A DNA stretch of 64,000 bases, from contig JBCCUL010000037.1 of the NCBI GenBank assembly GCA_039197065.1, positions 1 to 64,000 on the forward strand, in the 5' to 3' direction. Under the pieces are notes generated by a model. It did not search any database. It worked only from the letters and a program-made list of their open reading frames with translations, and was not told the origin of the DNA. How positions within the stretch are numbered: the stretch's first letter is position 1; every line of letters begins with the position of its first letter. Shown piece by piece: positions 16,624-25,322 of this stretch. The position numbers and the translations under genes are program-made. Source of the DNA: JANQPX01 sp039197065. Lineage in GTDB: Bacteria > Pseudomonadota > Alphaproteobacteria > Geminicoccales > Geminicoccaceae.

Positions 16624-17355
16624 TCACGCCTGCTCCTTTTTATGCAGCCAGGCGCTGATGATCTCGCGGTGGCGCTCTCCGTCATAGCTTGGAAAATGGC
16701 CGCCATGGACGATCCGCACCGGCAGTTCCAAAAGCCGGCGCATCGAGGCTTGGTAGTCCCTGGCATCGGCGTGATAGGTGTCCTCGATCAGCGGGCCGTC
16801 ATAGACGATGTCACCCGAAAACAGGATGCCGGTCGCTTCCTCCCATAGGGCGATGCCGCCTGGAGAATGGCCGGGCGTGTGAATGACTTCGAATGAGCGG
16901 TCGCCGAGATCGATGCGATCGCCGTCGTCGAGGAGACGGGTGGCGGGCGCCGGCGTCACGTCATAGGCCGCACTCTCATAAGGCTCCGGCGGAAGCGTGG
17001 TGAAGATTCCGTCGATGACATAAGGATCGGCGAGCACCGCCTTCCGTTCCGGTGCGGCGAGAAGCGCTGCCTCGGCGCGATGCACCGAACGTTCGGAAAA
17101 TTCGTGGTGGCAGCCGATATGGTCGAAATGGGTATGGCTGGCCACGGCTTCGAGCGCGCGCTCCGTCACCAGCGGCACCCATGCGCGGAGCGACACCACG
17201 CCCATACCGCTGTCCACCAGCATATCCCGATCGCGGCCTCTGATATGCCAGACATTGCAGCGGTAGAAGGGCTCGATGTGGGGCTCGTCGATCAGGGTGA
17301 CGTCGTCGGCAAGGCGCTGCACCCGCCACCAATCCTCCGGCTTTGCGCGCTTCAT
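16624..17355 (-). CDS. MBL-fold metallo-hydrolase
   Basis: A 243-residue metallo-beta-lactamase-fold hydrolase. The metal site is intact: ASHTHFDHIG gives the HxHxDH motif, HTPGHSPGGIALW the third histidine, FSGDIVYDGP the bridging aspartate, and VHGGHFPS the last histidine. The family includes glyoxalase II, lactonases and other ester or thioester hydrolases; the substrate is unknown. Its start overlaps the stop of the upstream ABC ATPase gene (ATGA), so it is the last gene of the ABC operon and probably processes the imported compound. Confidence 0.88.
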   Translation of the reverse strand: MKRAKPEDWWRVQRLADDVTLIDEPHIEPFYRCNVWHIRGRDRDMLVDSGMGVVSLRAWVPLVTERALEAVASHTHFDHIGCHHEFSERSVHRAEAALLAAPERKAVLADPYVIDGIFTTLPPEPYESAAYDVTPAPATRLLDDGDRIDLGDRSFEVIHTPGHSPGGIALWEEATGILFSGDIVYDGPLIEDTYHADARDYQASMRRLLELPVRIVHGGHFPSYDGERHREIISAWLHKKEQA

Positions 17356-18401
17356 GACGTTTCTCGCGGGAGCAGGATCAGGCGGTCGAGGTCGACCATG
17401 AGATCGACGCTGTCCCCAGGCGTGGGATGGGCGCTCTGGGGCAGATGGGCGATCAGGACCATGTCAGAAGCGACGTCCGGCTTCAGGTGACATCGGTAGT
17501 GGGTGCCGAAGAACGCCGCGTCGATGACATCCGCCATGCCGAAGGAGATCGCAGGCGCGCCGCTATGCTCACGAAAAGCTTCCGGGCGAATGCCGACGGT
17601 GAGCTCACCTGATGGCGCGTCGCCATGTCTGATGCGGCCGAGCGGCGTGTCGATGCTATCCCAGTAGCCATCACCGTCGATGAAGTTGATCTCGCCTAGA
17701 AAACCGGCGCTGAAGCGGTTGCACGGGCTGGTGTAGAGACGATCGGGCGGGCCGCTATCCTCGATCCGTCCCTGGTTCATGACGACGATCTGATCGGCGA
17801 TCGCCATGGCTTCCTCCTGGTCGTGGGTGACGTGGATGAAGGTGGTGCCGATCTGGCTCTGGATCGCCTTCAGCTCGTCCTGCATCTGCCGGCGGAGCTT
17901 CAGGTCAAGGGCGCCGAGCGGTTCGTCCAGAAGCAGCACGTCCGGATCGACGGCAAGGGCTCGCGCAAGGGCCACCCGCTGGCGCTGACCGCCGGAAAGC
18001 TCGTGCGGTTTTCGCCGTTCTGTCCCGGCTAGGCCGACCAGATCGAGCATTTCGGAGGCCTTCTTCAGGCGCTTGGCCTTGCTGACGCGCCGCATGCGAA
18101 GGCCGAAGGCGACATTGTCGGCAAGGGTCATATGGGGGAAGAGCGCGTAGTCCTGGAACATGGTGGTGGTCGGCCGACGGGAGGCCGGCACGCCGGTCAT
18201 GTCCTTGCCGCCGATCGCCACCGTGCCGGCGTCCAGATCGAGAAAGCCGCCGAGCGCAAACAGGAGCGTAGTCTTGCCGCAGCCGCTTGGCCCCAGCAGC
18301 ACCACATAGTCGCCCGCCTTGATCTCCAGGGACACGTTGTCGAGGGCTGCCGTGTCGCCAAAGCGTTTCTCGGCGTTCCGGATCGAAACGGGCGCTGTCA
18401 T
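17352..18401 (-). CDS. ABC transporter ATP-binding protein (spermidine/putrescine type)
   Basis: Cytoplasmic ATPase subunit of an importer of the PotA class. Walker A (LLGPSGCGKTTLLFAL), the Q-loop region, the signature LSGGQRQRVALARALA and Walker B (VLLLDEPLGALD) are intact; the H-loop is THDQEEA. A C-terminal TOBE-type domain (GIRPEAFREHSG onward) completes the 349 residues. It overlaps both neighbours by four bases. The closest family names are PotA/PotG-like; the true substrate is open. Confidence 0.93.
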   Translation of the reverse strand: MTAPVSIRNAEKRFGDTAALDNVSLEIKAGDYVVLLGPSGCGKTTLLFALGGFLDLDAGTVAIGGKDMTGVPASRRPTTTMFQDYALFPHMTLADNVAFGLRMRRVSKAKRLKKASEMLDLVGLAGTERRKPHELSGGQRQRVALARALAVDPDVLLLDEPLGALDLKLRRQMQDELKAIQSQIGTTFIHVTHDQEEAMAIADQIVVMNQGRIEDSGPPDRLYTSPCNRFSAGFLGEINFIDGDGYWDSIDTPLGRIRHGDAPSGELTVGIRPEAFREHSGAPAISFGMADVIDAAFFGTHYRCHLKPDVASDMVLIAHLPQSAHPTPGDSVDLMVDLDRLILLPRETS

Positions 18402-19201
18402 GGGCCTGGCTTTCGTCTGAGCCCGAGACGGCGAAATACGGTAAGCTCGAGGATCAGCACCAGCGTGATCGACACCAGGAAGACCACCGAGCCGACGGCG
18501 TTGGTCTTGGGGTTGAGGCCGGAGCGCAGCAGGGACCAGATCTCAACGGGCAGCGTCACCTCGAAGCGGGAGAGGAGGAAGGCGATGATGAACTCGTCCC
18601 AGGAAAGCGTGAGGGCGAGCGCGAAGGCGACGATGATCGCCGGTATCAGCATCGGCGCGGTGATCAGCCGAAGCACCTGCAGCTCGTTAGCGCCCAGATC
18701 GCGCGCGGCGCGTTCGGCATGGCGCTGATGCTCCCCCATTGAGGCGTAGATGATGGCGAAGCAGAGCGGCAGGTTGATCACCACATGTCCGGTGGCTACC
18801 AGCCACAGGGATTTCGACAGGCCAAGACCATTGGCGATCACCAGCAGCCCGAGGCCGATGATCAGGTAGGAGACGGTCAGTGGGACGGTGAGAAGAAATC
18901 GCTGCAAACCGCTCGCCGGCAAGTGGTAACGGGCCAGGCCATAGGCGGCGAAGAAGCCGAGCAGGCAGGCGAGCGCGGATGAGGCGACGCCGACGATCAG
19001 CGAATTTGTGAGCGCTTTGGTGAGCTTGGGATCGGCGAAGACGGCCTCGTACCATTTGAGCGTCGGGTCGGTGAAGGGCGGGATCGGGAAACGGCCTCCC
19101 TTGAAGGAGAAGAGCACGAGGGTCGCGACCGGCAGGAAGATGAAGCCATAAACCAGGGTCAGATAGAGACCTGCAAGGAGATTGCTGAGCGTCTTTTGCA
19201 T
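18398..19201 (-). CDS. ABC transporter permease (PotC-type)
   Basis: Inner-membrane permease with about six hydrophobic segments. The EAA loop is recognisable as HAERAARDLGANELQVLRLITAPML and the late segment LTLSWDEFIIAFLLSRFEVTLPVEIWSLLR is diagnostic for PotC-like subunits. It pairs with the upstream PotB-like permease, whose stop codon it touches. Confidence 0.92.
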   Translation of the reverse strand: MQKTLSNLLAGLYLTLVYGFIFLPVATLVLFSFKGGRFPIPPFTDPTLKWYEAVFADPKLTKALTNSLIVGVASSALACLLGFFAAYGLARYHLPASGLQRFLLTVPLTVSYLIIGLGLLVIANGLGLSKSLWLVATGHVVINLPLCFAIIYASMGEHQRHAERAARDLGANELQVLRLITAPMLIPAIIVAFALALTLSWDEFIIAFLLSRFEVTLPVEIWSLLRSGLNPKTNAVGSVVFLVSITLVLILELTVFRRLGLRRKPGP

Positions 19202-20049
19202 CAGACGCGATCCAGCTTCAGCCAGCGGGCCGAGGCGAGATAGGCCGCCGTGATGATCATCATCAGGATCACCGAAAGCGCCGCTGCGCTCGGAAAGTCG
19301 GCCCGGCGGCCGATCTGCAGCATGATGACCTGGGGAAGAACCAGCTCGTTGTTGCCGCCCAGGATCTGCGGCGTGATGTAGTCCCCGATGCAGAGAACGA
19401 AGGTCAGGAAGGCGCCGGTCATCACGCCCGGAAGGGTGAGCGGCAGGATGACATGGCGAAAGGTCTGGGCGCCACTGGCGCCGAGGTCACTTGCAGCTAA
19501 GCGGTAGTTCGGTGAGAGTTGAACGAGGTTGGCGTAGATGGTGAGCGTCAGCAGCATCACGAAGAAATGCACGAAACCGATGATGGTCGCTGCTCGGGTC
19601 GCCGAGATCTCGAGCGGCTCGTCGATCAAGCCTGTGGCAAGCAGGGTCTGGTTGACGATACCGTTCTTGGCCAGCACCAGGAGCCAGGCGTAGGAGCGCA
19701 CCACGTAGGATGTCCAAAACGGCAGGATCGCCAGGATCAGGGCGAGGCGCTGCCAGCGTCTCGGGACGCGCATCGCGATGATCCAGGCGAGTGGGTAGGC
19801 GAGCAGGACCGAAATCACGGTGACGACGAGGGTGATCTCAAGCGAATTGATGAGCGCCTGGATGAAGTGGGGTTTGGCGAAAAACGCCTGATAGTTCGAG
19901 AGGTCCCAGGTCTTTTCGATCGCCGTCCCGACCCGCGACCAGGTGGATATGACCGCCATGGCGGCGAAGGGGACGACGAAGAACGCCAGGGTCCAGAGAA
20001 GGGCAGGGGCGACGAACGCGGCGCCGCGGAGGCTCGGTCTCGCGCTCAA
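19201..20049 (-). CDS. ABC transporter permease (PotB-type)
   Basis: First of two permeases, 282 residues. The segment LPFWTSYVVRSYAWLLVLAKNGIVNQ is the PotB/PotH signature, and the EAA loop reads LAASDLGASGAQTFRHVILPLTLPG. It follows the binding-protein gene after 39 bases that contain a hairpin, and its last base is shared with the first base of the next permease gene. Confidence 0.92.
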   Translation of the reverse strand: MSARPSLRGAAFVAPALLWTLAFFVVPFAAMAVISTWSRVGTAIEKTWDLSNYQAFFAKPHFIQALINSLEITLVVTVISVLLAYPLAWIIAMRVPRRWQRLALILAILPFWTSYVVRSYAWLLVLAKNGIVNQTLLATGLIDEPLEISATRAATIIGFVHFFVMLLTLTIYANLVQLSPNYRLAASDLGASGAQTFRHVILPLTLPGVMTGAFLTFVLCIGDYITPQILGGNNELVLPQVIMLQIGRRADFPSAAALSVILMMIITAAYLASARWLKLDRV

Positions 20050-20060
20050 GTCACACCGTA

Positions 20061-20086
20061 AAAGTCAATGAGGTGGCCACGCCACC
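20061..20086 (-). repeat. Post-stop hairpin motif, copy A
   Basis: On the minus strand the stop codon of the binding-protein gene is followed by GGTGGC-gtg-GCCACC (20086-20072) and then CATTGACTTT (20070-20061). The same arrangement, a GTG-looped palindrome plus CATYGACTTT, occurs at 37841-37865 and 59744-59771. Here it separates a highly expressed binding-protein gene from its permeases, so it may trim or protect the upstream message. Confidence 0.55.
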
Positions 20087-20088
20087 AC

Positions 20089-21153
20089 CTAGCGTTGCAG
20101 AAATTCGGTCCAGACATCCTGCATTGCCGCGTCCAGTTCGGCGCTGGGGGCCGGGTAGAGCTGGCTGCGGGCGAGGTAGTCGGGCTGATCGTCCCAGCGA
20201 AGGGCGCGCTTTTCCTGTTCGTTCATCAGTTCGCCTGCCTTCATGTTGGCGGGCATGGCCCAAAAGCAGGAGGAAGTCGCAAGCGCCTTTTGGCCTTCGG
20301 GGCTGAGCGTATATTCGACGAATTTGTGAGCGAGTTCGGGATTGGCGCTGTCCTTCATGACCGCCATGGAGATCGACCAAAAGACGCCGCCCTGTTTCGG
20401 AATGATCCAATCCAGCGCCGGGATTTCGGCGGCGAGGCCGGCCGTGATCCATTCCCCGCCGCCGACGAGAACGTCAACCTCGCCGGTGGCCAGCGCCGTC
20501 TGTGAGGAGACCACTTCGCCGACCTGCTTGGCGCGATCCTTCATCTCGAACAGCTTGTCTCGTATCTGCGGCAGGTTGTCTTCGGAGATGTCGGCGGTGT
20601 CAATGCCGAGGCCGAGGGCCACCATGCCCATGATCGGCAGATAATAGTCGTAGATGGCCATCCGGTCGGCATAGCTATCGCTCCAGATCACCGCCATGTC
20701 TTCCATATCGGCGGGGTCGACCGTTTCCCTGTTGAAGGAGATGGTGTTGTAGCCGAACTTGTCGGTGATGCCGTAGAGCTTGCCGTCGATGCGCTGCTGA
20801 TCCAGGAGCTTGACCTCCTCGAACAGGTCGTCGAGCGGCAGCTTCGTCTCATCGAGCGGGGCCAGGATGTCGGCCTCGACGGCCCGGCGTACGTCGATGC
20901 CATCGATCGCGAAGACATCCCAGTCGCCGGGCTGCGACTGCTCGATCAGGGCGAGCGCTACGCCGGTGCCTTCATATTCCTTGACGTTGACCTTAACGTC
21001 GTTGGCCTCCTCGAAAGGCCTGAGGAATTCGGGATCGGCATGGTCGCACCAGACCAGCGCGTTCAGCTCCTCCGTCGCCTTCGCCGAATTCGTCGCCATG
21101 GTGAGCGCCAGCGTGAGTGCGGCGCAGGACGTCAACAAAGCGAATTTCGGCAT
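20089..21153 (-). CDS. ABC transporter periplasmic binding protein (PotD/PotF type)
   Basis: Extracellular solute-binding protein of 354 residues that captures the ligand and hands it to the two permeases. It starts MPKFALLTSCAALTLALTMA with a Sec signal peptide cleaved near KAT. Family features include LNALVWCDHADPEFLRPFEE at the mature N-terminus, a DVFAIDGIDVRR pocket strand and FVEYTLSPEGQKALA near the end. The first gene of the binding protein, permease, permease, ATPase, hydrolase operon. Polyamines are the class ligand, but binding residues cannot be assigned by eye. Confidence 0.9.
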   Translation of the reverse strand: MPKFALLTSCAALTLALTMATNSAKATEELNALVWCDHADPEFLRPFEEANDVKVNVKEYEGTGVALALIEQSQPGDWDVFAIDGIDVRRAVEADILAPLDETKLPLDDLFEEVKLLDQQRIDGKLYGITDKFGYNTISFNRETVDPADMEDMAVIWSDSYADRMAIYDYYLPIMGMVALGLGIDTADISEDNLPQIRDKLFEMKDRAKQVGEVVSSQTALATGEVDVLVGGGEWITAGLAAEIPALDWIIPKQGGVFWSISMAVMKDSANPELAHKFVEYTLSPEGQKALATSSCFWAMPANMKAGELMNEQEKRALRWDDQPDYLARSQLYPAPSAELDAAMQDVWTEFLQR

Positions 21154-21243
21154 GGCGGGCCCTTTTTGATTGTTTCATTTCGAGCAATTAACCGTGAGCG
21201 GTCTCCGTTGGGAAGTCAATTCCGTGCGGCCGGTTCGCACGCT

Positions 21244-21351
21244 CTAGAGCGGCTCCCGATCGTGGATGCATCGGGTTGCACGCTCTATCTTTTTCTTTCG
21301 CCATATTTCCTTCTCGAACAGGTGGAAACATCTGTTCGAGAAAAGCTCTAG
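21244..21351. repeat. CTAGAGC-bounded intergenic module 1
   Basis: Begins CTAGAGC (21244) and ends GCTCTAG (21345-21351), with an internal stem CTCGAACAG / CTGTTCGAG (21313-21321, 21332-21340). The right boundary overlaps the TAG stop codon of the response-regulator gene, so on that strand the module starts at the stop. Two other modules with the same boundaries lie at 31262-31368 and 32189-32319. Confidence 0.6.
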
Positions 21352-21821
21352 GCAGCCTCGGACGAGAGGCGCGCCGGGCAGAGATAGTCCTTGCCGTCGT
21401 CCCGCTGGATGAGCTGGAATCTGCCGGTCTTTTCGCAGATTTGGTCGAGCGTCGACCGATCGAATGGCTTCAGGACGACAAAATCGGCGCCAGCTGACAA
21501 GCAGGCGTCGTGATCCGCCGGATTCTCTGAGCTGGTGCAGACGACGATTGCGATCTGTTCGCAAAAGGCGTCTTCGCGGAGGGCCTTGACCAGATGAACG
21601 CCGCCCCTGCCGGGCATGTTGAGATCGGTCACGATCATGTCAGGCGGGGGGGAGGGGCGGTTGCGCCGCGCCTCAAGCGCCGACAGCATGTCGGTTTCAT
21701 CCAGAAAGAAGGTGATGTCGAGCTTCAGATTCTCACGCCGAAGATTGTGTTCGGTGATGATGATGATGTCTTCCATATCATCGAGAAAGAAAATCTCGAC
21801 ACTCTCCGCCGCTGCGCTCAT
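21348..21821 (-). CDS. Single-domain response regulator (CheY-like)
   Basis: A 157-residue stand-alone receiver domain. The acid pocket is D14/D15 (FFLDDMED), the phosphorylation site D66 (MIVTDLNMPGRGG), the switch residue is near CTSSEN, and the conserved lysine is K118 (VVLKPF). There is no output domain; such Rcp1-type proteins usually act with a histidine kinase encoded next door. The start ATGA overlaps the last codon of a decayed kinase immediately upstream, so the regulator has lost its original partner and must be served by another kinase if it still functions. Confidence 0.9.
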   Translation of the reverse strand: MSAAAESVEIFFLDDMEDIIIITEHNLRRENLKLDITFFLDETDMLSALEARRNRPSPPPDMIVTDLNMPGRGGVHLVKALREDAFCEQIAIVVCTSSENPADHDACLSAGADFVVLKPFDRSTLDQICEKTGRFQLIQRDDGKDYLCPARLSSEAA

Positions 21822-22096
21822 GCACGCTCCTTTGGTAAACGCATCTTCACGGATGCACCGCCAAGCTTGCTCTCTTCTCAGGGGATACTGCCACGATACG
21901 GCTTAAGAATCTTTTTACGGATGGAGAGTCCAAGGTCTGTGCCCGGAATTTCGTCGGCGCGATGCAGGCGCTTGAAGACGTCGAAAATATTATCCCGCGA
22001 TCCCTCCGGTACGCCCCTGCCATAGTCGTCGATGGAAATCAGCCAGCCGTCCTCATTCTCCTCGCACAAGATCGCGATCTGGCATTGGCGCGACGA
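21818..22096 (-). pseudogene. C-terminal remnant of a sensor histidine kinase
   Basis: The reading frame shows the end of a HATPase domain: WLISIDDYGRGVP (N/G1-type box), IFDVFKRLHRADEIPGTDLGLSIRKK (F and G2 boxes), then YRGSIP, an in-frame TGA (21880-21878), and, in the same frame, SKLGGASVKMRLPKERA ending in a TGA that overlaps the response-regulator start. The sensor, dimerisation domain and first part of the ATPase domain are gone; the fragment begins directly after the stop codon of the DUF2177 gene, which marks a deletion joint. It cannot be an active kinase. Confidence 0.78.
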
Positions 22097-22498
22097 TCAG
22101 GAGGCATAGCGATAGGCGGCATAACCGGCAGCCGCAGCGGTCGCGGTAAGAACGGTCCCCCAGATCAAGTCGACCACGACCATGGTCTGCGGCCAGTTTT
22201 TCAACGTCGCATAGTTGGTAATGTCATAGGTGCCGTAAGCAGCCAGTCCGAGTACGGCGCCATAGAGCAGAGCCTGGGTGAGCGATCCGGACCTTGCGGC
22301 GGGGGCCGCGGCCAGCAGCACGATCGCAAAAGTATAGCCCACGTAAAAGAGCGCTGCGATATCGAGCTTGGGCTGATCGAGCATCAGGTCGCCAAGCTGG
22401 CTCCGATAGAAGGACGCGGCGATCAGGCCGAGCCAGATGGCGTCGATCACCAGAAAGACAAAGGCGGTGGCGCCCCAGGACATCAAGAAAGGTTTCAT
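22097..22498 (-). CDS. DUF2177 family membrane protein
   Basis: A 133-residue protein with four hydrophobic segments. The N-terminal FLVIDAIWLGLIAASFYRSQLG and the central YGTYDITNYATLKNWP are the DUF2177 signature. Function unknown; family members are small inner-membrane proteins. The stop codon abuts the kinase remnant, so the sequence downstream has been rearranged. Confidence 0.87.
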   Translation of the reverse strand: MKPFLMSWGATAFVFLVIDAIWLGLIAASFYRSQLGDLMLDQPKLDIAALFYVGYTFAIVLLAAAPAARSGSLTQALLYGAVLGLAAYGTYDITNYATLKNWPQTMVVVDLIWGTVLTATAAAAGYAAYRYAS

Positions 22499-22633
22499 GA
22501 TCTCGGTCCGGCTTTTGACATTCGGCGAGCGGGGGAGCCCCGCACTCGCTTAAGCATGTCGCACGCCCGGCGGCAACCACAAGGGGCCGGGCGCAATCGA
22601 CGCAGTGTCGGAGGGATCGAGGCCCGGTCGATA

Positions 22634-23236
22634 TCAGATGGGCTCGGCCACGACCACCAGACGTTCGGGGCTGTTCGGACGCCAGGCATCCAGAGGATAG
22701 CAGGTGACCAGGATGAGGCGCTGATCATCCTCGATCTGCCTTAGGCTCAGCACCGGCGCCTCGGTGACGATCATCTCGCTTACCCGGTAAACCACCTTGC
22801 TCCCGGTCCGGTCTTCGATCATGAGTCGGTCATTGCGGCCGATGTCCTTAAGGATGGCAAAATGGGTTTCGCGATGGGCGGAAATCAGCGTCGTTCCCTC
22901 AGCACCCGGCAGCATGGTCCGCTCATGCCAGCCGGGCGCAAAGGCGAGCACCGAGCCGGAAACACCGCGCATGACGACGAAGCTTGGCTGCTCGCCCGCT
23001 GTTTCGGCATCCGCCTTTTGAACATGCAGCCGCGCGACCGGCTCGCTATCCATCCAGGGCCAGGGGCGCACATCCTCGTCACCGGCGAGCAAGCGTTCCC
23101 AGGCATGATCGAGGAGGCGAGCGGCAAGCCAGGCTTTGGCAGGCGTCATCAGGCCATAGCCGATCAGCCCGACACCCGCCGCGATGAAAGCCAGGGCCAG
23201 GCCTAGCCTGAGCTTACCCATGGGACGGGCGTCCAC
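22634..23236 (-). CDS. Class GN sortase
   Basis: Membrane-anchored cysteine transpeptidase of the Gram-negative sortase class, which cleaves an LPxT-type signal on its dedicated substrate. A single N-terminal hydrophobic segment (LRLGLALAFIAAGVGLIGY) precedes the sortase fold. The catalytic triad is complete: H121 (LISAHRETHF), C179 (ILVTCYP) and R192 (NSPERLVVV). The gene overlaps the 3' end of its target gene by 23 bases. ATG 23221 is an alternative start. Its substrate is almost certainly the neighbouring protein. Confidence 0.92.
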   Translation of the reverse strand: MDARPMGKLRLGLALAFIAAGVGLIGYGLMTPAKAWLAARLLDHAWERLLAGDEDVRPWPWMDSEPVARLHVQKADAETAGEQPSFVVMRGVSGSVLAFAPGWHERTMLPGAEGTTLISAHRETHFAILKDIGRNDRLMIEDRTGSKVVYRVSEMIVTEAPVLSLRQIEDDQRLILVTCYPLDAWRPNSPERLVVVAEPI

Positions 23237-25322
23237 GGACCAGCGCGAGCGTGGCGCCGGCGAGCATCAGCAGAAGACCGGCCAGCAAATACAGGCGGAA
23301 ACCGTCGGCCGTCTGCGGCAGGCCGATCTGTAAAACCTGTCCAGAGCCGGCGTTATCGCTGCCGCTCTCCAGCTGCTGCTCCTTCAGTTTCCGATAAGCG
23401 GCCTCGGCTTCCAACGCCTTCAGCCGATCCTCCTGCCAGCCAAGCGGCAAAGTGGGATCATAGCGCTTCTGGGTGAGCGGCTGGCGTTCCGGGCGCAAGA
23501 TGGCCTCATCGACCGCAACCAGACTGGTATGATCGCTGACGATCTGATGACGGATCGCCACCTCCACGATCTCATCTTTTACGCTCTCGTCGCTCAGACC
23601 GAGCCCGTCGAAGGTGAGGGATTGGATTTTCCGCCGCGCGAAGATCTTGCCGATACCGTCGATCGAGCGCGGCTCTCCGATCGCCAAGGTGGTCTCCCAA
23701 GGGCTGTCGCCCCGTTTGCCTTCGATGCGAAGGCTGGTGAGCGGCTCCGCCGACTTGATCGCGACCGAGATCGGCTCACCCGCGAACAGGTCGGGCAGCC
23801 TTTCTGGAATGACCTCCGCCTGAAGCCCGTCCGGCAACACCAGTTCGAGATCGGTGAGCGCGGGTGTCGTCATCTTTCGAAGCACCGCCGAGAGCTCACG
23901 TTCGACATTGTTGACGTCGTCGATAAGACTGTAAGCGCCGCGTCCCGCCATGGCGATATGGCGCATCAGATGGGCGTTCGGCGCGCTCCCGATACCGATC
24001 GCGAAGAAGCGGGCATTGACAGCGAGCTTCTTGATGGTGGACGCCACCTGGCTTTCATTACCGACGGCGCCATCGGTGATGAACACGATCTGGCGAAGGT
24101 GATCGGTACTCTCCGGCTCGGTCAGCGCTTCGATCAGCGGCGGCATCATCTCGGTGCCGCCACCGGCGTTTAGGCCACGAACGGCTCCCTTGGCGGCCTC
24201 GACCCGCTCGGCATCGGCAGGCACCGCATTTGGAAAGACGGTCCAATAGCCATCATTGAACGCGATCACGTTGAAGAGATCATCGGCGCCAAGATCGTCG
24301 AGCGCCAAAAGGAGCGCCTTCTTCGCCTGGCGGATCGACGGGCCGTCCATCGAGCCCGAGACATCGATGATGTAGGTGACCTGGCGCTTGGGCCGGATCG
24401 CCTGCGGGCCGCCGTCATCGGCGTCCGGAATCATCATGAGGAGATGGCTGTAATGACCGTTCTCCAGCTGCTCGGTATAGAGCGCCTCATAAGGTTCGGC
24501 CGTGGGCGCTGCGCTCCATTCCAGCGTGAAGTCTCTGGTGCCATGCGAGATGCCGCGGGCAAGCGTGATGTCGAAGCCTTCGCCGTCATCCCGCGCGATC
24601 GTCTCTATGTCATGAGAGCCGCTGTCGATCCTATCGACCGAAAAGCCGGGCCTAAGGCTGATGTTCAGATCGACAGGATTGTTGCCGCCCTCGAAGCCAG
24701 AAAGCGCCAGACGGTCCATCACCTCCTCGGCCCAGGGCTGATCCGCGGCGGTGACCAGATGGCGGAGCTGCTCCTCACCGATCCGCTCATAGCGTGGCGT
24801 GATCGCCAGCGGCAGCCGGAGCGAGAAGAGCTGATCATCAAGCGCAACATGACCCTGATAGGCGATCTCGATCGCGATCAGGCTCCTCGGTGGAATGTTG
24901 GCGACCGACGTTTTGAAGAGATTGGGCCGTTTCTGATCGACCAGCCCCGCCGCCTGACCCTCGTCCTTGGCGGTCTCGTAAATCGTCTTCGCCTCGTCCT
25001 TGCCCGTTACGAAACCGATCACCCGACGCTCGCCGATCATCATGGTGAGGCTGTCGACGGCGGCGTCATCGGGCAGCGGAAATTGATAGATGCCCTCCTG
25101 CCACGCGTCGGTGTCGTTCAGGAAATACTGCGTCACCACCGTTCGAGCGATCGTGCCTTCGACATCGATGTCGATCTCGGTTGCGATGCCCGGCGCATCG
25201 ATGAAGCTGTTTTTCACATCATCCCGAAAGCGAAGCGGCTCGACGGCCTCCTGGCTCATGGCGCTCGGTGCGAGAAGAAGTGAGGAGATGACGAGAAGTT
25301 GACTGACGAGACCTCGGGACAT
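23214..25322 (-). CDS. Marine proteobacterial sortase target protein (VIT and vWA domains)
   Basis: A 702-residue exported protein related to inter-alpha-trypsin inhibitor heavy chains. A signal peptide (LLVISSLLLAPSAMS) leads into a VIT domain (about residues 25-160, with TVVTQYFLNDTDAWQEGIYQFPLP), then a von Willebrand A domain from about 310 with an intact MIDAS start DVSGSM. The C-terminus has the sorting signal LPQTADGF, a hydrophobic segment LYLLAGLLLMLAGATLALV and a basic tail. The sortase gene overlaps its end, so the two form a self-contained pair. The vWA domain suggests metal-dependent binding of an extracellular ligand; the ligand is unknown. Confidence 0.93.
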   Translation of the reverse strand: MSRGLVSQLLVISSLLLAPSAMSQEAVEPLRFRDDVKNSFIDAPGIATEIDIDVEGTIARTVVTQYFLNDTDAWQEGIYQFPLPDDAAVDSLTMMIGERRVIGFVTGKDEAKTIYETAKDEGQAAGLVDQKRPNLFKTSVANIPPRSLIAIEIAYQGHVALDDQLFSLRLPLAITPRYERIGEEQLRHLVTAADQPWAEEVMDRLALSGFEGGNNPVDLNISLRPGFSVDRIDSGSHDIETIARDDGEGFDITLARGISHGTRDFTLEWSAAPTAEPYEALYTEQLENGHYSHLLMMIPDADDGGPQAIRPKRQVTYIIDVSGSMDGPSIRQAKKALLLALDDLGADDLFNVIAFNDGYWTVFPNAVPADAERVEAAKGAVRGLNAGGGTEMMPPLIEALTEPESTDHLRQIVFITDGAVGNESQVASTIKKLAVNARFFAIGIGSAPNAHLMRHIAMAGRGAYSLIDDVNNVERELSAVLRKMTTPALTDLELVLPDGLQAEVIPERLPDLFAGEPISVAIKSAEPLTSLRIEGKRGDSPWETTLAIGEPRSIDGIGKIFARRKIQSLTFDGLGLSDESVKDEIVEVAIRHQIVSDHTSLVAVDEAILRPERQPLTQKRYDPTLPLGWQEDRLKALEAEAAYRKLKEQQLESGSDNAGSGQVLQIGLPQTADGFRLYLLAGLLLMLAGATLALVRGRPSHG

